From Vulcanimicrobiota bacterium (GTDB lineage: Bacteria; Vulcanimicrobiota; Vulcanimicrobiia; Vulcanimicrobiales; Vulcanimicrobiaceae), in assembly GCA_003168375.1 (NCBI GenBank), contig PMSI01000001.1, positions 1 through 64,000 of the forward strand: 64,000 nt of DNA. Reading direction: 5' to 3'. Numbering within the stretch: position 1 is the stretch's first letter; each line of letters starts with the position of its first letter. A program made the translations under genes and the position numbers. Below, in pieces: positions 57,052 to 64,000 of the stretch. Under the pieces are notes generated by a model. That model saw only the letters and a list, made by a program, of their open reading frames with translations. It made no database searches and had not been told where the DNA came from.

Positions 57052-58147
57052 TGCGTTTCATCCAGTTGATTAGCGCCGAGTACTCGTCAGAAGACCGCGT
57101 AGGCAACGTTAGAAGGTCCGCAGCGATCTGGCTTGGCGACGCTAGGACGACGTTCGTGTCGAGGGCCATCGTACGCTCGAATACGACGTGATCGAACGCC
57201 TCGATGAGGCGGACGTTACCGACACGCTCTGACCGTCGAAGAGAAAGAGCTGATCGAGCTTCTTCAATGTCGTTAACGTAAATGTCGACTGCCATCGGCG
57301 CGGCTGCCGGAGCGAGCGCTTCGCTCGCGAACGCCCCAGTAATTGCGTAGGGTTGATTCCAGGCCGGAAGACGACCGATGAACGCGCCGAGGTCACGCGG
57401 CTCGAGAAATGACTCGGTTCGCCGGTCCTTCTGCAGGGCTTGCGACCATAATTTGATGAGCGATTCCCAATCGACGGAGAACACGGAACCTTGTCGGCTG
57501 CGCTCCAAAACGCAATCTCGTTCCAGCAAGCCGAGAATACGCGATACGTTGCCGGGATGGACACTCGTTTCTGCGGCGATTTGACGCACCTTGAGTGGCG
57601 ACCGCGTATCGCAAAGGTACCGTATAACGCGGCCCGTAATCGGACCGCGAAGTGAGGTCCGCGATCCTCGCTGGACGTTGTCCTTGGGAAGCTTGCCCTG
57701 CCCGATGCGATCAACCAGAAGGGTGTCGGCGGAGAGCCATACGCTTCCCGTCGGGTCCAGATACGAAATATTGTGCTCCCGGAGAAGCTGCCGCGAGCGC
57801 GCACTAAAGTGTGGCGCTACGACAAGAAGATTTTCGCCGGCAGCGAGGGTTCTATTCAAACGTTCGAAGGCGCCGACGTCGCGCGGCTCGACGTCCTCCT
57901 TCATTTCGACCGCGAAGCGGACCAGGGGACCCTTCGGGGGCTGGACGTCCAGGATTGCGTCGAACTTCGCTCGCCGCTCCATTCTCTGGGCACGGAACGA
58001 CCAACCGTCGGGCAGGAGGTCCCCAAGGATTGCGGACAAGGTGTTGCTCAGATCAACCCTGTTGCCCGAATCGAGCAACGCAACCTTTTCGGACAACGAG
58101 TGCCGCGCTGGCAACGTAATGTTGCTCGTCTTGGTCATGTTGCTCAT
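57029..58147 (-). CDS. Winged-helix AbiEi-like regulator/antitoxin with nuclease-like N-terminus
   Basis: The first ~150 of 372 residues read like a PD-(D/E)xK fold (KFDAILDV with Asp63, then VRFAVEMKED with Glu81-x-Lys83, then NLLVVAPHFSARSRQLLREH). A winged helix occupies about 168-222 (PLKVRQIAAETSVHPGNVSR, then ILGLLERDCVLERSRQG). The C-terminal half ends SDEYSALINWMKR. AbiEi antitoxins repress their own operon through a winged helix; the nuclease-like domain is not part of classical AbiEi as I know it. ATG 58147 coincides with the predicted transcription start, so translation may be leaderless. ATG 58159 would lie inside the -10 box and is unlikely. Confidence 0.75.
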   Translation of the reverse strand: MSNMTKTSNITLPARHSLSEKVALLDSGNRVDLSNTLSAILGDLLPDGWSFRAQRMERRAKFDAILDVQPPKGPLVRFAVEMKEDVEPRDVGAFERLNRTLAAGENLLVVAPHFSARSRQLLREHNISYLDPTGSVWLSADTLLVDRIGQGKLPKDNVQRGSRTSLRGPITGRVIRYLCDTRSPLKVRQIAAETSVHPGNVSRILGLLERDCVLERSRQGSVFSVDWESLIKLWSQALQKDRRTESFLEPRDLGAFIGRLPAWNQPYAITGAFASEALAPAAAPMAVDIYVNDIEEARSALSLRRSERVGNVRLIEAFDHVVFERTMALDTNVVLASPSQIAADLLTLPTRSSDEYSALINWMKRNESTWRR

Positions 58148-58159
58148 AACAGGCAACAT
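58111..58159. promoter_or_regulatory. Operator-like ATGTTGC/GCAACAT repeats over promoter and gene start
   Basis: ATGTTGCTC occurs at 58119-58127 and 58137-58145, and the inverse GCAACAT at 58153-58159 covers the -10 box. GCAAC/GTTGC at 58111-58125 forms a further small palindrome. Repeats positioned like this fit autorepression by the winged-helix product, an inference by analogy with AbiEi. Confidence 0.55.
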
Positions 58160-58183
58160 ACCCTGTCTGAACAACACTGTCAA
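58155..58183 (-). promoter_or_regulatory. Near-consensus sigma-70 promoter of the AbiE-like pair
   Basis: On the minus strand TTGACA (58183-58178), a 17-base spacer and TATGTT (58160-58155) form a near-perfect housekeeping promoter. The expected start of transcription is about base 58148, one base before the ATG at 58147, so the mRNA should have essentially no leader. Confidence 0.82.
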
Positions 58184-58244
58184 TACGTGACTACCTGCCG
58201 GCAATGGCACGCCAGCAATGGTCAACGGTACGGGTAAGCGCCGC

Positions 58245-59660
58245 CTAGTTCGACGCGCTTTTCCTGGCTGTGACGATTGGCGGGCGCTTCGTATGGAACG
58301 CGGTCTCGCGCTGGTAGCGGCTTCCCAGAGCGGTGAGCGCCGCTTCGCCCCACGCGTGCCCCAGGAATGTCAGCGAGGTCGGTAGCCCGTTCGGACCCAT
58401 CCCGTTCGGGAGCGCGAGCGCGGGGAGTCCGGCGAGGTTTCCGGGCGAGATCAGCGACGGTCCGCCCGGATATTTCGGGTAGGCTTTGTCGAACCCGAGC
58501 CCGATCGGATAGGTGACGGTCGGCAGTGTCGGCGAGACGACCGCGTCGTACCCGTGCATTGCCTTCACCAGCGCCGCGTTCAGCTTGGCGCGCTGGCGCA
58601 GCGCGTCGATGTAGTCGACGGCCGGCGTCGCGTACGCCACATAGCCACCGAGCTTATCGTCGGGGTCGCGCAGCTCGCGCGCGCGGCCGGACTCGATCAG
58701 GTCGCGAAACGCGGCCGCGCCCTCGGCATCGACGATCGTGCCGACGACCGGCCCCCACGGCCCCTTCGGCAGCGCGACCTCGCCGGCCACGTCGGCGAAC
58801 GTGCCGATCGCCTTCAGCGAAGCACGGAAGTTCGCGGCGACCTCGGGCATCGAGGCCTTCGTCGCGTCCTTGAGCACTGCGACACGGAGCTTGCGGCGCG
58901 GCGGCGCGAACGGTGCGTCGACCGCCGTCGGATCGTCGGGATCGGCACCGGCGATGACGCGCAGGATCAGGTCGGTATCGCGCGCGCTGCGCGCCATCGG
59001 CCCCAATTTGTCGAGCGTCCAACAGAGCGCCATCGCGCCGTGGCGCGAAACGCGGCCGTAGGTCGGGCGCAGTCCGGTGATCCCGCACGCCGTCGCCGGA
59101 AAGAGGATCGAGCCCGACGTCTCGGAGCCGATCGCGAACCCGACCAGCGCCGCCGAGACGGCGATCCCGGAACCGCTCGACGAACCGCCGCTCCAGAAGT
59201 TCGCGTTCCACGGCGTGCGGCCGGGGCCGGTGAACGACGCGTCCGCGTCGCCGTAGCCGAAGCCGCCGGCGAGCTCGACCATCGCTAGCTTCGCGAGCAG
59301 CACGGCCCCGGCATCGGTCAGCTTCTTCACCACCGTCGCGTCGAACCCGAACCGCTGCTGACGATACGGCTGCGCGCCCCACGTCGTCGGCGCGTCCGGG
59401 GTGGCGAGCAGATCCTTCACGCCGTACGGAATGCCGTGCAGCGGTCCGCGGACCCGGCCGCGGGCGCGCTCGGCGTCGGCGCGTTTCGCTTCGCGCCGCG
59501 CGCGGTCGTGCAGGATCGTGACGACCGCATTGAAGACGTGCCCGTGCTGCTCGAGCCGTTTCAAGTACAGCTCCGTGAGCTCCACCGACGAGATGGTCCG
59601 CGCCGTCAGCAGCCGCTGCAACGCAACGATGTCGGAGAAGGCGAGATCGTCGTGCGTCAT
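58245..59660 (-). CDS. Amidase signature family hydrolase
   Basis: The 471-residue protein carries the amidase catalytic triad: Lys in GPLHGIPYGVKDLLA, cis-Ser in FWSGGSSSGSGIAV, and the nucleophile Ser region GSETSGSILFPATACGITGL. FTGPGRTPWNANF and a C-terminal GNLAGLPALALPNGMGPNGL are also typical. It is not GatA-like in context, as gatB and gatC are absent. The ATG overlaps the stop of the Tat-signal gene as ATGA, so the pair is co-translated and may act together. Confidence 0.9.
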   Translation of the reverse strand: MTHDDLAFSDIVALQRLLTARTISSVELTELYLKRLEQHGHVFNAVVTILHDRARREAKRADAERARGRVRGPLHGIPYGVKDLLATPDAPTTWGAQPYRQQRFGFDATVVKKLTDAGAVLLAKLAMVELAGGFGYGDADASFTGPGRTPWNANFWSGGSSSGSGIAVSAALVGFAIGSETSGSILFPATACGITGLRPTYGRVSRHGAMALCWTLDKLGPMARSARDTDLILRVIAGADPDDPTAVDAPFAPPRRKLRVAVLKDATKASMPEVAANFRASLKAIGTFADVAGEVALPKGPWGPVVGTIVDAEGAAAFRDLIESGRARELRDPDDKLGGYVAYATPAVDYIDALRQRAKLNAALVKAMHGYDAVVSPTLPTVTYPIGLGFDKAYPKYPGGPSLISPGNLAGLPALALPNGMGPNGLPTSLTFLGHAWGEAALTALGSRYQRETAFHTKRPPIVTARKSASN

Positions 59661-60007
59661 CGCGCCGGGCTCGCGACGGAGAAGCGCGTCACCGGCTCGT
59701 CCGCGTTCTTGAGCGCGGTCGCCTTGCGCGGGTTGAGCCGCGCGGCGCCGCGCCGGTTGTCGTCGATCGCGTGCGCGATCGTGTCCACGTCTTTGTCGCT
59801 CAGCGCCGCATCGAACCGGCGCATCGACGCGGCGATCGCGGCCGCCACCGCCGAGGCCGGTTTCGGCGAACCGCTCGGGGCCGGGGACGGGAGCGGCGAC
59901 GCCGGCGCCGCCGCCGGGGCGGAGGTCTGCGCGTCGGCTTGCGAGGCGAGCAACACGGAAGCCGCGACGCCGGAAACGGCGCCCAGGAACGATCGACGAT
60001 CTGCCAT
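59657..60007 (-). CDS. Small Tat-exported protein paired with the amidase
   Basis: The 116-residue product starts MADRRSFLGAVSGVAASVLL, a twin-arginine signal with an Ala-x-Ala-like end (ADAQ). A Pro/Ala/Ser linker and a short conserved-looking C-terminal part (IDDNRRGAARLNPRKATALK, then NADEPVTRFSV) follow. I do not recognise a domain. The four-base overlap with the amidase start suggests an accessory or chaperone role. A longer start at 60094 would overlap the divergent larB; ATG 60007 puts the signal peptide at the N-terminus. Confidence 0.7.
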   Translation of the reverse strand: MADRRSFLGAVSGVAASVLLASQADAQTSAPAAAPASPLPSPAPSGSPKPASAVAAAIAASMRRFDAALSDKDVDTIAHAIDDNRRGAARLNPRKATALKNADEPVTRFSVASPAR

Positions 60008-60065
60008 AGGCGTCTCTTGGACGCCGCCCGAGGCGTCCCCGCAGCGAACGGGGTAGGAGTCTCGC

Positions 60066-60719
60066 ATGGAAACCTCCGCGATCGCGCGCCTCAATTACGA
60101 GCGGCGCGACCGCACCGGCGTCCCCGAGGCGATCTTCGGCGCCGGCAAGACGGTCGAGCAGAACCTCGCATTGGTCGGCGCGCTCTACGCGCGGACCGGC
60201 TTCGCGCTCGCGACCCGCATCCCGCCGGGCCAGCTCGCCGCGCTCGCCGCGGCGTATCCGGACGCTGTGCTCGAACCGCTCTCCGGAGCGCTGCGCCATG
60301 GCGTGCTGCCGCGGACCGGCGTCCGCATCGCGGTCGTCTGCGCCGGAACGTCGGATCTGCCGGTCGCTGAGGAGGCCGCGTTCTTCCTCGACGCGCTCGG
60401 ACACGAACCCGTGCGGGCGACCGACGTCGGCGTGGCGGGGATCCACCGGCTCTTCGACGTCCTGGGCGACCTCGCGTCGTGCCGCGCGGTGATCGTCGTC
60501 GCCGGGATGGAAGGGGCGCTGCCCAGCGTCGTCGCCGGGCTCGTGCGCGCACCGGTGATCGCGGTGCCGACCAGCGTCGGCTACGGCGCCGCGTTCGACG
60601 GGTTGGCGGCACTGCTCGGCATGCTGACGTCGTGCGCGCCCGGGATCGGCGTGGTCAACATCGACAACGGCTTCGGCGCGGCGGCGCTCGCCCACAAGAT
60701 CGTGTGCAGCGCATCGTGA
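60066..60719 (+). CDS. larB: Nickel-pincer cofactor biosynthesis protein LarB
   Basis: The 217-residue protein opens with IARLNYERRDRTGVPEAIFG and then has an AIR-carboxylase-like core: VAVVCAGTSDLPVAEEAAFF-type segment, GVAGIHRL, VIVVAGMEGALPSVVAGLV, VIAVPTSVGYG and GIGVVNIDNGFGAAALAH. LarB carboxylates and hydrolyses nicotinate adenine dinucleotide, the first step to the (SCS)Ni pincer cofactor used by lactate racemase and related enzymes. It is the first of larB-larC-larE, with overlapping junctions throughout. Confidence 0.95.
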   Translation: METSAIARLNYERRDRTGVPEAIFGAGKTVEQNLALVGALYARTGFALATRIPPGQLAALAAAYPDAVLEPLSGALRHGVLPRTGVRIAVVCAGTSDLPVAEEAAFFLDALGHEPVRATDVGVAGIHRLFDVLGDLASCRAVIVVAGMEGALPSVVAGLVRAPVIAVPTSVGYGAAFDGLAALLGMLTSCAPGIGVVNIDNGFGAAALAHKIVCSAS

Positions 60720-61975
60720 GGGTTGCGTACGTCGACATGATCGGCGGCGCCGCCGGTGACATGCTGCTGGCCGCGTTCCTCGACGCCGGTCTCGACCGCG
60801 ATGCGCTGGAGCGCGCGCTGCGCACCGTCGTCGCCGACGGCTGGACGCTGACACCCCAGCGCGTCGTCAAGCGCGGAATCGCCGCGACCTATGCCGGGCT
60901 CTTCGTGCCGGGTGAGGACGGCGACGCGGAACACCATCACCATCATCCCGGCGACGACGACCACCACGACCATGGCCACGCCGGGGGCGGGACGCGCACG
61001 CTGGCTGAGGTGCTGGCGATCGTCGAGCGCGGCGGGCTCAGCGTGCGCCAGTGCGAGCGCGCGAGCGCGGTGTACCGGCGGCTCGCCGAGGCCGAAGCCC
61101 GCGCGCACGGGACGACCGCCGAATCGGTCGCGTTCCACGAGATCGGACAGATCGACGCGATCCTCGACGTCGCCGCGGCGTGCGTCGCGCTCGATCTGCT
61201 GGAGATCGACGAGTTGCGGTGCTCGCCGTTTCCGATTGGGAACGGCTCGATCCGGATGCAGCACGGCCTCTACCCGAACCCGCCTCCGGCGACCGCAGAC
61301 CTCTTGCGCGGCTGGCCGACGCGCAGCGTCGACGTCGACGGCGAGCTGGTGACGACGACCGCCGCCGCGATCCTCACCACGCTCGGCACGCCCGGCCCGC
61401 GGCCCGACCTCGTCGTCGAACGCATCGGCTACGGTGCCGGAACCAGCGACTTCGCGATCCCGAACGTAACCCGCGTCTTCGTCGGATCCGCGCAACCGGC
61501 AGCCTGGCACGGCGAGTACGTCCCGATCGGCTGGGACGAAGTCGTCGTGCTCGAGACGAACATCGACGACATGCTGCCGCAGCACTACGAGCTCGCGATC
61601 GAACGCATCTTCGCAGCGGGAGCGCTCGACGTGTGGCTGACACCGATCGTCATGAAGAAAGGCCGTCCCGCGATCACGCTCTCCGCGATCGCTCCGCCCA
61701 TCGACGAGGAAGCTGTTGCGAACGCGATACTCAGCGAAACGACGACGATCGGCGTTCGCGCCCGTCGCGAACGGCGTCACGTGCTGCCGCGCTCCAGCGC
61801 GACGGTGGAAACCCCGTACGGAGCCGTGCGGGTCAAGCGCGCCGGCTCCGACGGCCGTTCCCGAACGCGCGCGGAATATGACGATCTGCTGCGCATCGCG
61901 CGCGAAACGCTCCTACCGCTGCCGGAGATCGCCCGCGCCGTCGACGCCGCGATCGAGGGCGAGGGGTCGCGGTGA
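60716..61975 (+). CDS. larC: Nickel insertion protein LarC, single uninterrupted frame
   Basis: The 419-residue protein begins VAYVDMIGGAAGDMLLAAFL, the LarC signature. A His/Asp-rich nickel-binding stretch lies near residues 75-95 (HHHHHPGDDDHHDHGH). It also has FHEIGQIDAILDV, FPIGNGSIRMQHGLYPNPPP, GPRPDLVVERIGYGAGTSDF, VVLETNIDDMLPQHYELAIE and TPIVMKKGRPAITL. LarC inserts nickel into the pincer cofactor. In Lactiplantibacillus plantarum the gene is split and joined by a frameshift; here both halves are one frame. GTG 60716 overlaps larB as GTGA, and the stop overlaps larE the same way. Confidence 0.95.
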   Translation: MRVAYVDMIGGAAGDMLLAAFLDAGLDRDALERALRTVVADGWTLTPQRVVKRGIAATYAGLFVPGEDGDAEHHHHHPGDDDHHDHGHAGGGTRTLAEVLAIVERGGLSVRQCERASAVYRRLAEAEARAHGTTAESVAFHEIGQIDAILDVAAACVALDLLEIDELRCSPFPIGNGSIRMQHGLYPNPPPATADLLRGWPTRSVDVDGELVTTTAAAILTTLGTPGPRPDLVVERIGYGAGTSDFAIPNVTRVFVGSAQPAAWHGEYVPIGWDEVVVLETNIDDMLPQHYELAIERIFAAGALDVWLTPIVMKKGRPAITLSAIAPPIDEEAVANAILSETTTIGVRARRERRHVLPRSSATVETPYGAVRVKRAGSDGRSRTRAEYDDLLRIARETLLPLPEIARAVDAAIEGEGSR

Positions 61976-62787
61976 TCGAGCAGACCGGCGCGACGCTGGA
62001 GCTCAAGGAGGCGCGGCTGCGCGCGATCTTTCACGAGCTGGGCAGTTGCATCGTCGCGTTTTCCGGTGGTGTCGACTCTGCGCTGGTCCTGCACGTCGCC
62101 GCGCAAGAGCTCGGGGATCGCGCGGTCGGGATCACGGCGCGCAGCGAATCGCTCGCCGAGCGCGAGTACGCCGGCGCGGTCGCGTTCGCCGGCACGATCG
62201 AGGCCCGTCACGAGATCGTCGAGACGCGCGAGCTGCACGACCCGTCGTACACGGCCAACCCAGCGAACCGCTGTTACTTCTGCAAAAGCGAGCTGTACGG
62301 CCGGCTCACCGAAATCGCCGGCGAGCGCGGGATTCCGCACATCGTCGACGGGTTCAACCTCGACGACGAGGGCGACTGGCGCCCGGGGCGCCAGGCCGCA
62401 CGCGAGCACGGCGTGCGCAGCCCGCTCCACGAAGCCGGGCTGCGCAAGGCCGAGGTCCGCGCACTCGCCCGTCAACTCGGCCTCGAGGTATGGGACAAAC
62501 CCGCGCTCGCGTGCCTCTCCTCACGCTTTCCGTACGGAACGCCGATCACGCTCGAACTGCTGCGCCAAGTCGACCGCGCCGAGCAGGCCGTCCACGACGC
62601 GGGCTTGCGCGCGTGCCGCGTCCGCCACCACGGTGAGATCGCGCGCATCGAGGTCCCGCCGATCGACATCGCCGCCGCCGCCGATCCCGAGCGCCGCGCG
62701 CGGATCGTCGAAGGCGTTCGCGCCGCCGGCTACCGCTACGTGACGTTAGACCTCGGCGGCTACGTCAGCGGCGGCTTCAACCTCTGA
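61972..62787 (+). CDS. larE: ATP-dependent sulfur transferase LarE
   Basis: The 271-residue PP-loop protein has SCIVAFSGGVDSALVLHVAA, ITARSESLAEREYAGAVAFA, NPANRCYFCKSELYGRL, HIVDGFNLDDEGDWRPG and KPALACLSSRFPYGTPI. The Cys in ALACLSSRF corresponds to the sulfur-donating position of LarE enzymes. It supplies the two sulfurs of the nickel-pincer cofactor. No larA homologue lies in the window, so the client enzyme is encoded elsewhere. Confidence 0.95.
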   Translation: MIEQTGATLELKEARLRAIFHELGSCIVAFSGGVDSALVLHVAAQELGDRAVGITARSESLAEREYAGAVAFAGTIEARHEIVETRELHDPSYTANPANRCYFCKSELYGRLTEIAGERGIPHIVDGFNLDDEGDWRPGRQAAREHGVRSPLHEAGLRKAEVRALARQLGLEVWDKPALACLSSRFPYGTPITLELLRQVDRAEQAVHDAGLRACRVRHHGEIARIEVPPIDIAAAADPERRARIVEGVRAAGYRYVTLDLGGYVSGGFNL

Positions 62788-62794
62788 CCTCGCG

Positions 62795-63337
62795 TTAGCG
62801 CTTCGCGCGCGCAAAGAGTTCCGCGACGTCAAGCGCAAACCCCGGCAGCGCCGTATGCGTCAGGATTTCCCCCGCACTGAAGACGCGAGTACCATCGGCG
62901 TCGTGCATCGCGACCGTTTCGGTGCGAGGATCGACGACGATCACGACGGCCGTCCCCGCGGCGAGATAGGTGGCGATCTTATCGGCGACGTCCGCGCGAC
63001 GGTCGCCGCGCGACAGCACCTCGACGGCGGCCGTCGGCGCTCCGAGCGGAGTCTCGACGTCGTCTTCGCACGCGTCTCGGGCGAGCGCATCGTACGAGAG
63101 ATATCCGACGTCGGGAACGAGCGGACGGATGATCCGGTCGGGCGGCGCGATGCGGAAGCGCCACTCGACGGCGACTCGTCCGTGCGCCCCGCCGTCGGCC
63201 CAAGTCCGGAACGCCATGTAGAGTAAGCCTTGTACCGAGCCATGGCGGAACTTCGGGCTCATCTTTTGGAGCGCCCGACCGCGAACCCATTCGGTCTCCG
63301 GCTTCGTCTCGGGGAGCACGATCTCGTGGAGCGACAT
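62795..63337 (-). CDS. Uma2-family (DUF820) putative restriction-endonuclease-fold protein
   Basis: The 180-residue protein has the Uma2 layout: KMSPKFRHGSVQGLLYMAFR, VPDVGYLSYDA (Pro-Asp catalytic position), PTAAVEVLSRGDRRADVADK (Glu-Val-Leu-Ser with downstream Lys), YLAAGTAVVIVVDPRTETV and a C-terminal ALPGFALDVAELFA. Family members have a PD-(D/E)xK-like fold and unknown roles, often in multicopy families. I use ATG 63337, which begins MSLHEIVLPETKPETEWV, typical for the family; the longer frame adds an unsupported 13 residues. Confidence 0.88.
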   Translation of the reverse strand: MSLHEIVLPETKPETEWVRGRALQKMSPKFRHGSVQGLLYMAFRTWADGGAHGRVAVEWRFRIAPPDRIIRPLVPDVGYLSYDALARDACEDDVETPLGAPTAAVEVLSRGDRRADVADKIATYLAAGTAVVIVVDPRTETVAMHDADGTRVFSAGEILTHTALPGFALDVAELFARAKR

Positions 63338-63419
63338 CTCACGCAAGCGTATCACGCCCGCCCCTCCCCTTGGCAATACCGAAGTTACTGACAGTCAGCG
63401 ATAGCTATCCACTCCACTC

Positions 63420-64000
63420 CTAGAACGGCCGCAAGATCCTCTCAAACATCGATTGCGCGGGCACTTCATTCCCTCCGTGAACCGCGACTGAGACGGCAAC
63501 CATCTCCGCCGATGGGACCATGCCCCATGCGAGACCCATGTCACGCAGCGCTAGAACGTGACTCAGAAACAAACGTTGGACTCTTCCGTTTCCTTCACGA
63601 AATGGATGTAGTGCATTGAGCTCACCAAAGAGGTATGCCAACCGGGCCGGAAGGTCCGTGACTGCTGCATCGACGAGCATCTTCCGGTCGTGCAGTTCGC
63701 GAAGGATTCTGTCCGCCTCGCTGTCTAGAAAGCGCGGCTTTGCGAACTCACTGCCACTCTTATTGATCGGGACGTCACGAAAATCGCCCGCCCACGGGTA
63801 AACATCTTGGAATAGATGACGGTGAATGAAACGTAAATGTCCTCGATCGAAGGTACGTCGAAACACCAGTCGAGCGAGCTGCGACTCACGCAACGCCGCA
63901 TGTTGAGCTTCTCGGATACGCAGCTCATCCGCGTTTGTTATGCCGAGGTCGTTCTTAAGACAGTCCGTGCCCTCAATGAGGTACGGGTCGTGTACTACGT
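63420..64000 (-). CDS. Fic-domain protein (start beyond the right edge)
   Basis: The frame is open to the end of the window, so the gene is cut at its 5' end. The visible product begins DPYLIEGTDCLKNDLGITNA, the usual N-terminal segment of stand-alone Fic proteins. It contains FRRTFDRGHLRFIHRHLFQD, VYPWAGDFRDVPINKSGSEF and the complete catalytic motif HPFREGNGR. Fic enzymes AMPylate or otherwise modify target proteins and often act as toxins held by an antitoxin with an inhibitory helix. No such helix is seen in this part, so an antitoxin could lie outside the window. Composition is less GC-rich than the lar genes. Confidence 0.93.
   Translation of the reverse strand, partial: VVHDPYLIEGTDCLKNDLGITNADELRIREAQHAALRESQLARLVFRRTFDRGHLRFIHRHLFQDVYPWAGDFRDVPINKSGSEFAKPRFLDSEADRILRELHDRKMLVDAAVTDLPARLAYLFGELNALHPFREGNGRVQRLFLSHVLALRDMGLAWGMVPSAEMVAVSVAVHGGNEVPAQSMFERILRPF

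Noticed and set aside
57142-57804. A 220-residue minus-strand frame inside the winged-helix gene
   Set aside because: It is a +1/+2 frame shadow; the winged-helix, ExK and C-terminal motifs are all in the other frame.

Overview
The window is a high-GC (roughly two-thirds GC by eye) chromosomal segment from a diderm bacterium. Outer-membrane and envelope genes support this: a TonB-dependent receptor, a secretin, several lipoproteins, a bacterial alpha-2-macroglobulin beside PBP1C, and a RodZ-like protein. The futalosine menaquinone genes (mqnE-mqnA-mqnC), the larBCE nickel-pincer cofactor genes and dense ATGA/GTGA-overlapped operons resemble uncultured high-GC phyla such as Candidatus Eremiobacterota (WPS-2). 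That placement is my inference from gene style, not a measured assignment. No rRNA, tRNA, CRISPR array or insertion sequence was seen.

Positions 1-9.8 kb form an accessory, visibly less GC-rich region. It holds the end of an unknown gene coupled to a ROK sugar kinase, a minus-strand set (degenerate ROK protein, YdjC-type carbohydrate deacetylase, pentapeptide-repeat protein with an ion-channel-like C-terminus), a small CxxC protein, and a tight three-gene minus-strand operon (9795 to 5240). Each product of that operon ends in a HEPN-like domain. One is a clear ApeA-like HEPN (Rx4H), one has an Rx6H motif, and one has lost the catalytic His. This is the best candidate in the window for an undescribed, probably defensive, system.

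Positions 9.9-18.3 kb carry cell-envelope genes: a large A2M-like lipoprotein divergent from pbpC, and a small lipoprotein. From 18.3 to 27.1 kb are housekeeping and metabolic genes: VOC protein, FNT transporter, Nudix, rlmN, fasciclin protein, a coupled prfB-GT2-YbjQ-UDG operon, phytanoyl-CoA dioxygenase and amidohydrolase. prfB keeps its programmed +1 frameshift, with the CTT TGA C site and an upstream SD-like element. From 27.2 to 37.6 kb are an orphan secretin, secA, and a five-gene operon (rodZ-like, yajQ, rimO, LCP protein, polysaccharide deacetylase) ending in an intrinsic terminator.

Positions 37.6-46.3 kb carry mnmA, the mqnE-mqnA-mqnC operon, and a TonB receptor plus lipoprotein unit with its own terminator. 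Positions 46.4-56.2 kb hold transporters, a CreD-like protein, an M61 peptidase, an isocitrate/isopropylmalate dehydrogenase, an FtsK translocase and a PAP2 phosphatase. At 56.2-58.2 kb is a lower-GC two-gene module: a winged-helix AbiEi-like regulator with a nuclease-like N-terminus, and a nucleotidyltransferase-like partner. It is driven by a near-consensus promoter sitting on an operator-like repeat, apparently giving a leaderless mRNA. The right end has an amidase with a Tat-exported partner, larB-larC-larE, a Uma2-family protein and a Fic protein cut by the window edge. No gene-free stretch exceeds about 300 bases, apart from 4827-5239 if the small CxxC gene there is not accepted.
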